Source of the DNA: Symsagittifera roscoffensis
Lineage: Eukaryota; Xenacoelomorpha; Acoela; Convolutidae
Direction of reading: 5' to 3'
DNA: 64,000 bases
Assembly: GCF_963678635.1 (NCBI RefSeq)
Contig: NC_087062.1
Coordinates: forward strand, 14,803,789-14,867,788
Made by a program: the position numbers and the translations under genes. The first letter of the stretch is position 1. Every line of letters starts with the position of its first letter. Below the pieces are notes generated by a model. That model made no database searches. It had not been told where the DNA came from and saw only the letters and a list, made by a program, of their open reading frames with translations. This document shows, one piece after another, positions 23,945-32,732 of this stretch.

Positions 23945-24916
23945 ATGGACCGAAATATGCGCAAATGGCAAAAATTCCTGAAACAGCACCCTTGTTTGAA
24001 TAGCAGTAGCGATGAGATCGAAGAATTACCACCGATTGTATCATTGGAAGCCGTTACTAAAGAAACTAAATCGATCCGACCAAATACAACTCTCTCGTTA
24101 CCCTCAACATTCAAAGGAGAAACAATACCACCCGTGGATCCAAATCAAATATGTATGTCAATTATCCCTCGAAATTGCAAAATTGTTAACAAAATCACAT
24201 CCTTACCTGACTTGTTTAATTTAAAGTTCATAGAATCCAATTATGTTTCTGACCCCCAACTGAGCACTATCCGCGATCTTATTGTTACCCAAGATCCGGA
24301 AATTCATGAAAAAATCAGGGCAATGAACCCTTACTACGCTCAATTCGTCAACGACTTTTCAGTGAAGGAGAACCTAGTGTGGATGGATGAAAAATTAGTG
24401 CTACCCATTAACCTTCAAACAGCAATCAGCAACAGAATTCACGCATATCACCACGGAAAAACAAATATGTTTGATGCAGCAAAAGACGTCTGGTATCCTT
24501 ATATTTATCGCTCAATAGCTTCCATGGCCGAAGAGTGTCCCGAATGTACCGCCGCCGGTAAGAACTTAAAAACGATTCTAAGAAAAAATCAACTTGGGAC
24601 TGTACCGGAACCGAAAGAACCAAATGAGTCAGTTCAATTAGATTTTTGGGGCCCCATCAATTACTTAAATGAATCCCGAAAATATGTATCAGTGGCGGTC
24701 GACCGATTTTCTCGTTCGCCATCGGCGATGGTATGTGGAAATAATCGGTCGGATAAGATACTGAAGTTCTTAAAAAGCTACATGGGGTTACAAATCATGG
24801 GGTGCCAATTGAATGGGGTGCCAAAATCCACGTTGATCAGGGAACGAGTTTTATGTCACACGAGATTAAAGCTTTCTGTAATGGGGAGGGCATTGAAATC
24901 ATTAAGTCCCCAGTAA
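23945..24916 (+). pseudogene. pol: Gypsy integrase N-terminal half, copy 2
   Basis: An N-terminal spacer is followed by the HHCC zinc-binding domain (RIHAYHHGKTNMF, then CPECTAAGK near 24540) and the first catalytic Asp in VQLDFWGPIN near 24640, followed by VAVDRFSRSPSA. The frame is lost near 24805, where GGGGTGCCAA occurs twice within about 20 bp, suggesting a small local duplication. Downstream of that the frame reads nonsense to 24916. Confidence 0.85.
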
Positions 24917-25131
24917 ATGACCATCGGGCAACTGGATGCGTCGAGCGTACCATTGGCAGTCTTACAAATTCTATCCTGACTTTCGCTCAAGAAAAAAATC
25001 CCGAACCCTTGGAGAAAATGGTGGAAAGGGCCCTTGGAGCCCTCAGATTTTCGAAGAATGCAACACTAAAAATCTCGCCATTCGAAGCGCATCATGGTAG
25101 AGAAGCGAACACACGAAAAACGCTTGTTTAG
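24802..25131 (+). pseudogene. pol: Gypsy integrase catalytic core, C-terminal half, copy 2
   Basis: Picks up the integrase core in the other frame: the second catalytic Asp in HVDQGTSFMS, the SPVNDHRATGCVERTIG block with the catalytic Glu (D-x35-E spacing is right by eye), and SPFEAHHGREANT, the usual conserved box after the core. It ends in TAG at 25129-25131. Confidence 0.85.
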
Positions 25132-25157
25132 ATGCTGCCGATCCCAATGCACAGAAC

Positions 25158-26048
25158 ATGCCCCACCCAGCGGATACAAACTGGAGTGTACGGTCGGACT
25201 CAGCCTACGACATCAATAACAGGAGTCATGCACGCCGATTAACCGAGGACCAATCCGCCAACCAACACGACGAACCGTCGATCATAAAACCCGCAAACTC
25301 CAGCGGACAACCAGGACCATCGGGATTGTTGTTCCAGCGAACCGGAAACAGGAACCTAAAAAGAAAATCGGGAGTGGCTACAAAGCCCAAATCACCAAAT
25401 TCAAAGAAATCAAAAGCGACACCTAAATCAGTATTGCCGGTACCATCGACAACTTCGCGTGAAATTAGAGAGCAGGCAGCTCAGTCAGTACTACCACCGC
25501 CAACTCCGCGCGAGGTTAAAGAACGAGCAAAACAACGGCTTGGTTCGGACAAACAACGGAAAAGATCTGGGCGACAATTTGAGAACAGTGGTTCGGAATC
25601 GGAGGACAGTGAGGAATTGTCGATTATTTCAGTAAAACGGGCTAAACAACCATCAACGGACACACCATATGCACAATTAGAACAACCAGAAACAGCAGTA
25701 ACAGACATGGATATGGGGAGTGACCAGGATACCATTCCAGCACGGGGCGGCGATGTGGACAAACATCCATGGGACCTAACAACGTCCAATCCAGGGGACC
25801 AAGCAAATACAACCACAACTACCAAAAAGAAGGGGCAAACATCAAAGAAAGCTAGGCTGGTATCATACAGCAGTCAGGGTGATAGCCAGGACGAAACTGC
25901 ATTCACAACGTCTCGAAGAAGCGGACGAAGGAGAACTGCGGTCACGAAGATGGGAGGCGTTATGATTGACTTAAAATTGAGGGCGTTACTTCTAGTCCAA
26001 GTGCTAAAAACCTTCAAGTTGCTAAAATTCAATAACAAAGCAAGTTGA
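25158..26048 (+). pseudogene. pol: Gypsy pol C-terminal disordered tail, copy 2
   Basis: A long Ser/Pro/Lys/Gln-rich low-complexity tail with several basic clusters and a SRRSGRRRTAV box near 25913, the kind of basic tail seen at the end of many Gypsy polyproteins. There is no chromodomain signature. The element-like part probably ends near 25970, because from 25973 the sequence belongs to another repeat (inverted match to 8190-8287), so the last ~25 codons of the frame are not original. No 3' LTR matching the 5' flank was found downstream. Confidence 0.6.
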
Positions 26049-26073
26049 AAACGTGTAGAAGTTTTTTACGGGA
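25973..26073 (-). repeat. Inverted copy of the array/SINE-like segment at 8190-8287
   Basis: The sequence from AAAATTGAGGGC to AAAACGTGTAG matches the reverse complement of 8190-8287 (and 18263-18360) with about ten differences, including the shared blocks TCTAGTCCAA and AAGTTGCTAAAATTCAATAA. It abuts the end of the Gypsy pol tail and marks where that element is cut off or overwritten. Confidence 0.8.
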
Positions 26074-26120
26074 AAAAAACCTTAATTCCCGAATACACGA
26101 CACTTGTTTTTGCAAGTGTA
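26061..26120. repeat. Double-hairpin dispersed repeat, copy 1
   Basis: Reads TTTACGGGAAAAAAA, spacer, TTCCCGA (stem CGGGAA/TTCCCG), then ACACTTG-TTTTTG-CAAGTGT (7-bp stem). A related sequence with the same first stem lies at about 31513-31572. It may be the end of a non-autonomous element. Confidence 0.5.
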
Positions 26121-26450
26121 ATAATCATACTCACCTACAAAAAAAATTCACATATACATAGATTAGATTTAAACCACGACCATGTAAAGTAACCACCAAT
26201 TCACCAACACACTTAGAATTCGAACATGCTCATTTGAACAGTTCAACTGCGAGCAAAACGTATTTAAAAAAGAAAGGGTAATCTTTCAATTAGCAATCTC
26301 GCTGATTGCTTAGCGGGAAAGAATTGCGTTACTGAAATCAAATCAAAAGTCGAACCGCGAAAAATCAAAATTTATCGTAAACAAATATGATCCTGAAAAA
26401 ATCATCTTAATCTAATATTCAGAGAAAATTACGTCAATCTCTTACACTTA
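26121..26450. other. AT-rich spacer
   Basis: No ORF or recognisable element. Near 26285-26330 is a partly self-complementary stretch (GCAATCTCGCTGATTGCTTAGCGGG) resembling one near 31828-31850. Confidence 0.4.
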
Positions 26451-26454
26451 AAAA

Positions 26455-26876
26455 ATCAAGAGGAAATAATGAGCCCGAAAAAAATAGACTACCCTAACCC
26501 CAATCAAAGAAAGGTTGCAGACACTCCCAACTCGACGAGTAAACAAAAACAAAAAATCAAGTGGAAATAATGAGCCCGAAAAAAATAGACTACCCCAACC
26601 CCACTCTAAAAAAATCAAGTGGAAATAATGAGCCCGAAAAAAAATAGACTACCCCAACCCCAATCAAAGAAAGGTTGCAGACACTCCCAACTCGACAAGT
26701 AAACAAAAACAAAAAATCAAGTGGAAAAAATGAGCCCGAAAAAAAATAGACTACCCCAACCCCACTCTAAAAAAATCAAGTGGAAATAATGAGCCCGAAA
26801 AAAATAGACTACCCAACCCCAATCAAAGAAAGGTTGCAGACACTCCCAACTCGACGAGTAAACAAAAACAAAAATT
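26455..26876. repeat. Two-period tandem array (101 + 58 bp alternating)
   Basis: Units start with ATCAAGTGGAAATAATG at 26455, 26556, 26614, 26716 and 26775, giving lengths of 101, 58, 102, 59 and about 101 bp. All units share the first ~45 bp (through GACTACCCCAACCCC). The long form then adds AATCAAAGAAAGGTTGCAG and more, while the short form ends CACTCTAAAAA. Copies differ by only a few bases, so the array is young. Confidence 0.9.
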
Positions 26877-27051
26877 TTCTGTAGTAAACTTTTGAATTAC
26901 AAATTGATATGGCTGAACATAAGCGGCATAAAATGAACTAGATATACAAATAAATAAACTTTTTAAGGACAATTTAACCCTGCTAGTGCGTTTAACATAA
27001 TTTACGAAAATCAAATGCACCAAAATCTAATGCACATTTAGCTCAAAGCAA

Positions 27052-27057
27052 TTTATT
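27052..27057 (-). terminator. Poly(A) signal for the DIPK2-like gene
   Basis: AATAAA on the minus strand, about 45 bp past the stop codon of the DIPK2-like exon, in an AT-rich context. It is the only canonical signal close downstream. Confidence 0.6.
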
Positions 27058-27100
27058 GTGTAATCTTTAGTTATTTGCTTGAAATAAGTCTGAAAAGCTA

Positions 27101-28136
27101 TCAGTATCCGTTCTTTATTTCAGATGTGACGAAATTCAACTCAACAGGTATTCCTGTATGACTCAACCTGTAAAAAAGTTCATTCTTTAGCTTTTTCACA
27201 TGCTGTTCACGCTTACGCTCTTTTCCATCTGAGACACACTTTTCCAAAACATCCAACAAATCTTCATCGGCGTCGTAGAAAATCAATTTGTTCACAACAT
27301 GTTTACACATCAAATAATAATTTAAATCACCGGATCCATATTTGCACAACTCACTGGGTGCGTATCTAACACAATCATTGGAACAAGCTTCATGTTTATG
27401 GATGTAATAACCATCTGGCTCCTTAACTTCACGTATATCTACCGCGTGAATATCGTCTAAATCTACAGGCACGACTCTCCCGTCACTTGTCCAAACTAAG
27501 TTATCCAGCGCTGTATCCGTCATATACAGAATGAAACCACTTTTTGTGTCTGACAACGTTTCAGCTAACTTTAGCGCCTCGAAGCTAATTCTGTATCGAC
27601 TCACCAAACTAGATTTCTCGAAACTCTCCAAAGGTTTTCCCATGTTTTGAACTACTGATATCTGTGGACAAACGGAAATGATTCCAGGAAAAATATTCAT
27701 TAAACCAAAAATCGACGATCTCAAACTGAGAAACAATGAGTAATCGAAAACCAACGTGTAAAAATCGTTTGGTGACATTTGCCTATGCAATCTTCTCGAC
27801 GGACATAATCCAAAGGTTTCCAAAAACTTCATTTCCAGTCCTTTTTTGTAAGTTCTTTCCAGTTCTTGGTATGCACGTTTGTCTTCGCATTTATGCTCTC
27901 CGCCTATCCACTTGGCCAACAGAGCACATTTTTCGTCTCTGTTTTTCACTGTTTTCGCCACTGCAGGTTGATTGCGAAAGGTGCCGAAGAAGACGTGACC
28001 ATGACTCATTTTTTCCATTTTGAACTCTCGGCACGATGAAAATACTCCATAGCAAGCGGGACACTGGGAGGCGTCCACTAAACTATTTATATCGTATTTT
28101 GCATCTAAACAAGCAGCACCTCCCTTTGAGAACTCT
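27101..28136 (-). CDS. DIPK2/DIA1-like divergent secretory-pathway kinase, terminal exon
   Basis: About 344 codons, against roughly 430 in vertebrate DIPK2 proteins. The family's N-terminal CPAC-x-G cysteine motif is present as CPACYGVFSSCREF, followed by a glycine-loop region (FFGTFRNQPAVAK with a putative ATP lysine), CPSRRLHRQ, a D-N catalytic-like stretch (MTDTALDNLVW), VPVDLDDIHAVD in place of DFG, and the cysteine cluster CSNDCVRYAPSELCKY plus C-terminal ECV box typical of the FAM69/DIPK family. These proteins are Golgi or secreted. There is no ATG before the CPAC motif; the frame is open up to a TTCAG acceptor at 28137-28140, so this is an internal or last exon. The signal-peptide exon was not found upstream. 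Confidence 0.75.
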
Positions 28137-28372
28137 CTGAATCACCATTTTAAAAATCAAAAACGTTGCTGTGGAGTCATTAACAAAACAATGAAAAAAA
28201 AACCTGCAAGAAAAGCCAAAAATATCCAAAACAAAATGGCTGAAACATTAAAAACTCTACAAAGAGCTTCGGTGAATGCTATACAGTAACCAAAGTTTCA
28301 AAAAAAAGTCCTTTCTGCGGATCTAAGCAGACAGATAACTTAAATTAGCCAAAAGTTTCTGTGTGCAAAAAA

Positions 28373-28450
28373 AAACAAGTCTCAACTGGAATCGAACTCC
28401 GAGGCTTTGTCGTTTCAAGCATGGGGGTTACAGCAACTTGAAACAAGTTT
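28373..28450 (-). repeat. tRNA-derived SINE-like copy with Pol III-type T run
   Basis: On the minus strand a box B-like GGAGTTCGATTCC (28400-28388) is followed by CAGTTGAGACTTG and a run of nine T. The upstream part is too poor for a tRNA cloverleaf. It fits an old SINE head. Confidence 0.45.
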
Positions 28451-28889
28451 AAAACATCGAGCTACGAAACTAACCTGACTAAAATAAACAGACGGTCCAT
28501 AAACCGAAAAAGCACAACAACTCTAGTTTGCAAAAATGGGCCCAGCCGGCTTCTAATCACCGGATGGGTGATCAAATTTGAATTTATAATAAACAAACAG
28601 TAACAAAGCCGAAAAAACCTGAAGAGAAACCCTTCATGCCGAAAAGAAATTCAAAAAATTTCTTAACTTATAAAAAAAAAGTATTAAGTCCGTTTTCTCC
28701 TCAGATCACACACGCGCAAAAATTTTTTTTGCGGTCTTAACGAGGCAATAAAAAAAGTAGTAAAAAAGTTATATTTTGCAAACCGAGCTGGTAAAATTAA
28801 AACCAAAGTGAAAAGCAAAGTTCGATTCGGCTTTTTAAAAAGCTAAAAACAACAGCAGTTAAAAGATGTTACATCTAAAATAAACGATG

Positions 28890-29110
28890 TTATGATGTGG
28901 CAATAAAGCCGACAAAACATAAGCAGACAAATAATAGACCAATTTTTTTTTTTGAACCGAAATTTCTACCGGTGGAAAAACGAACTGGTCCTGGTCAGGT
29001 CCGAACACAGGACCTTTGCCCTCCAAGGCATATTCGTTAGCACCAGCCTAAGTAAGCAAGAGACATTACAAAATTTGAATTCATTCTGCACCAAGGTACC
29101 ACCAGGAGTC
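28890..29110 (-). repeat. SINE-like element, copy 2
   Basis: On the minus strand it contains TAACGAATATGCCTTGG, CAAAGGTCC and box B-like TGTGTTCGGACCTG, then T-rich sequence. Flanking blocks (GATGTGGCAA, AAGCCGACAAA, CTTGAATTCA-like) recur in the copy at 31572-31790, so the repeat is about 220 bp long, beyond the tRNA-like head. Confidence 0.5.
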
Positions 29111-29429
29111 CAATGAAATTGAAGTTAAACAAAAAATTGTTAAGTTTTAAGCCCCACCTGGAACTACAATGAACAACACTTGCAACTACTATTAAAGTTG
29201 CTCACAGCACAAGACAAATCAGTAAAATAGCAACTAGCCCTTCTTGCAAAAAAAGAATCTTTCAAGTTCTCCTCTGATACTAGAATGAACAACAGTTGCA
29301 ATGAAAATTGAAAACAGAACAAGCAAAATCCGCGATGCATCAACTGAGCTGACAAAACTCCAACAGAAAATGATAATCCAACAATTTCAATTTTAACCAA
29401 TTTTTTTTCAACTGCAGAAAAACTGAAAA

Positions 29430-29510
29430 AAAGCAAGGTCCGGCTGTGATGCGAACGTCAGACCTTGCAAAGGCAACTGCGTTACCCCTAGAACGATTGG
29501 GAGAAACCTG
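29430..29510 (-). repeat. SINE-like element, copy 3
   Basis: On the minus strand: GGTAACGCAGTTGCC (box A-like), CAAGGTCTGACGTTCGCATCACAG (box B inside), then CTTGCTTTTTTTC with a T run. Same layout as the other copies. Confidence 0.45.
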
Positions 29511-29589
29511 AACGATATTAGGGTTCAATATAAAAGACACAGAGGCGAAGTGATAGCATGGAAAAAGCATCACAAGCTAGCAGAGAGGA

Positions 29590-31180
29590 AAGAATATTGG
29601 AGCCACTAAATCCGAAGAATGCGGAAAAATTATCCAAAAAACATGTCCAGAAGCACGTCAAAAACACAATTGATAGCGTTTGAAATTTCAAAAAAAATTA
29701 TCGAGCGAAAATAAAATTTTGTCATGTAAAAGAACTTTGAACTATAATTAAAAGAACTTTGAACTATAATTTCTATTCTGAGATTTTTAACAATTTGTGC
29801 AATCCAGAGCAAATTATGCAAAATATAGTTCCCTCAAACTACTCAATATTAGGATAATACGCCGATAAAATATAAGTCGAAACCATTCATGCCGAAAAAA
29901 CAAATTGCGGGAGTAAATGAAAACAGAAAGCAACTACAAGGAAAACTGCTCACAGCAAAAAGTTTCTGCAGAAGCGAAGCTGAGCTTCGCACCACTTGCG
30001 ATACAAAACAAGAAAGCCACTAAGTTGAAAAAAAAATCAAAAATTTCGAAAAAAATCAGATCTATCGATAAGGCTAATTTTGAAACAAAAACGAGCCAGG
30101 ACAATATCATGTGAAACTATCGGACAGTAACAAAGCCGGAAATACCTTTGCAGAAACCCTTTAGAGACCGAAAAAATTAACAAAAAATTTTCAAGTCACC
30201 CATACCCTCAACCAAACAAACATACAAACACAAACTTGATTCACGCGTCAAATGAAACAATATGGCCGAAAACTATTAGGCCGAAAAAAAGGCAATAAAA
30301 AAAACGAAGCCGAAAAAAATTTAAGAAAAATAAAACGTTAATTAGTCCCCCTGACCCTCAAAACACATACACCGCTCGTGAAACCACACAAAATGAGGCG
30401 ACTGAGCAGATTTAATTTGGGTCGAAATCTACCAAGCCGAAAAAAGGAAAAGATGAACAAAAAACAACAAACATTTTAAAGGGTAATAAGAAGTTATTAA
30501 ATCTCCTTCCCCCTCAAAACACAGACACCCACACACAAATTTTTTCGCCCATCGAATGGCGCAATGTGCGAACATTGAACCGATATAAAAAAGAACGAAG
30601 CTTATCAAGCCGGGAAACAAGGAAAAAGCCGAAAAAAAATTGTTGTCATGAAAAACTTGACTATAATTTCTGTTAACACTTTTAGCAATTTGTGCAAAAA
30701 AAATCGACAAGATTTCAGACTTAAAAAATTTCCTCTCCTTCTCAAAACCCTCGAAAACATTTTTTGCTCATCAAATGAAACAATATGAGACAAATAAGCC
30801 GATATAATATAGCCCGAACCCTATTAAGAACAAAAAAAACAAAAGAAAAAAATTGCAAAAAACTTTAAGACTAATAAGAAGTTATTAAGCCCCTCGCCCT
30901 CAAAACACAGACACACACTTTTTCTTTTCGCTCGTCGAAGGATGCAATATGAAGCCAATAAGCTGATATAATACAGGCCGAAACCTATCAAACCGAAACA
31001 AAAAGGGAAAAAGGCGATAAAAAATGTCTTGAAAAATTGTAGTTATATTTCTATTAGGATGTTTAGCATGGTGCACAGTCCAGAGTTAAGCATAAATATT
31101 TGTTTTCAATGAACCGACTCGATATTAGGTCTCTAAGGCAATAAAAGATAGGCAAAAACCATTAGTGCAGAATAACTTTT
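29590..31180. repeat. Degenerate ~150-200 bp AT-rich tandem array
   Basis: Blocks recur in order: CCCTCAAAACACAGACAC, TTTTTTCGC, CAATATGAGGC, AAGCCGATATAATA, GCCGAAACCTATCAAGCCG, A runs, AACTTTGAACTATAATTTCT, AGCAATTTGTGCA. At least five partial units can be followed (near 29780, 30210, 30350, 30520, 30740, 30900). They are strongly diverged and unequal in length. No ORF of interest lies within. Confidence 0.6.
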
Positions 31181-31512
31181 TTAATATATATATTTACGAT
31201 AACAAGGCTAAAAAAAAATACAAACAAACAGCAGAGATAAATGAAAATACAAAAAGCATCTATAATGTAAAAAAATCAAATAAGCATTTTTGTTGGATGG
31301 TAAAAACAAAACGGAAACTAAGCTAAAAAAACACCGAAAAGTCCAAAATTCAAAAAATACCAAAGAAATCATTGTAACAATCGAACTGCAAATTTATTGG
31401 ACAAACACTAATAAGGACGCTCAGTGAGAGTAATAGAGCAATGCAAGCAAATATACGCACATACTGTATGCACGTCTTGTACTGCATTCAGGCTGCAACC
31501 TGTGGACAAAGT

Positions 31513-31572
31513 TGTTTACGGGAAAAAAAAGGTCTAGTTCCCGATTGCAATACCTTGCTATCGTAAGGGTAA
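31513..31572. repeat. Double-hairpin dispersed repeat, copy 2
   Basis: Shares GTTTACGGGAAAAAAA-x-TTCCCGA with 26061-26120 and also has a second, weaker stem just after (TACCTTGC...GTAAGGGTA). Confidence 0.5.
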
Positions 31573-31790
31573 AGATGTGGCAAACTCTAAGCCGACAAAT
31601 GATCAGGCGACCATTTTGATGAAGTGGAACAATTCCCGTTTGAAAACAAAACAGATCCTACTGAGATTCATCCCGGACCTTTGTTGTCCCAGCCCTATTC
31701 GTTATCTCCACACAAAGTGTAGGTAACTTAGAAACTTGAATTCAATATGAACCAAGATACCGAGTGATTCAAATGATGCTGTTAAACAAG
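31572..31790 (-). repeat. SINE-like element, copy 4
   Basis: Diverged relative of 28890-29110. The minus strand reads GATAACGAATAGGGCTGGG, ACAAAGGTCCGGGATGAATCTCAG (box B-like GGGATGAATCTC), then T-rich sequence. The outer flanks GATGTGGCAA and CTTGAATTCAAT match the other copy. Confidence 0.5.
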
Positions 31791-31920
31791 TTTTTAACCC
31801 GAAAAAAGTATATTTTATCAATTTGATAACGCTTGCTGATCGCAAGCGTAATTATATAATGCGCGGGGAATCCTAAAAAGAAAATCACTTTCGAAACTAA
31901 GGATGATTAGAAATCTTTTG

Positions 31921-32660
31921 TCAGGCATTGGCAAACTCATACAAACATCCCTCAAATTTATATGTCAATAACAAGGTTTTGACATCTACTGAAAGCACAA
32001 CGCAAGGTGATCCCCTCGCAATGGCTATGTACGGAATTGGGATAAACCCACAGATCGAGCTCCTGCAAAAACCAAACGTATCCCAAAAATGGTACGCAGA
32101 TGAAGGAAGAGCTGCAGGTGATCTTGAGAGTCTCCGCGCAATTCTGGACAACCTGGATGTGCTTTCGGAAACAATGTGAAGCCTTCCAAGTGTCAACTCA
32201 TTTGTCGGAAAACCGTCGGGAAAGCGCCATAAAGATATTCGAAGGCACAAATATTACAATGGAAGACGGTTTTAGAAACCTCGGATCGATTATAGGAACA
32301 CCATCAGCACGCGATAAATACATGAAAAGCGAAATTGAAAAAACCTAACTGAAAAGCTTTCCAAAATAGCTGAACCATCCCCACAAAATGCCTACTCCTG
32401 CTACACAGAGGGAGTTAAAAATAAGTTAAGCATATAAGACTCCGGAAGCATATAAGACAATGGATGAAATTGAGAAAAACGTTAGACAGCAGCTACTTCC
32501 CAGTATCACTGGTAAAACCATATAACCGATGAAGATTGCAGCCTTTTTGCAAAACCACTCAGAATGGGAGGATTAGAACTCCTCAGTAACACGAACTTTT
32601 CCAGAAAACATGAGTGGTCACGAGCCATTTGTGATCCATTAAAAAACAGTGATCCAGAAA
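31921..32660 (+). pseudogene. Reverse-transcriptase fragment of a different retroelement
   Basis: The plus strand encodes STTQGDPLAMAMYGIG, the SxxQGDPL RT motif, then KWYADE (the YADD catalytic box with its last Asp changed), and in other frames FEGTNITMEDGFRNLGSIIGT and GGLELL. These blocks follow the order of a widespread animal retroelement RT (QGDPLAMAMY then WYADD, then a GA-IGT block). Several frameshifts separate them. It is truncated on the right exactly where the CAA-tailed LINE begins (32663), so that LINE inserted into this fragment. Confidence 0.7.
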
Positions 32661-32732
32661 TTTTGTTGTTGTTGTTGTTGTTGTTGGGGATTCACAGCAC
32701 TGCTGTTGGGAGTCTTGGTCCCGGCGTCTTCT

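Noticed and set aside
26455-26876. CRISPR-like array
   Set aside because: The units are directly adjacent without unique spacers and the DNA is clearly animal.
28373-28450. A functional tRNA gene
   Set aside because: A box B-like motif and T run are present, but the acceptor and anticodon stems do not pair, so a SINE-like relic fits better.
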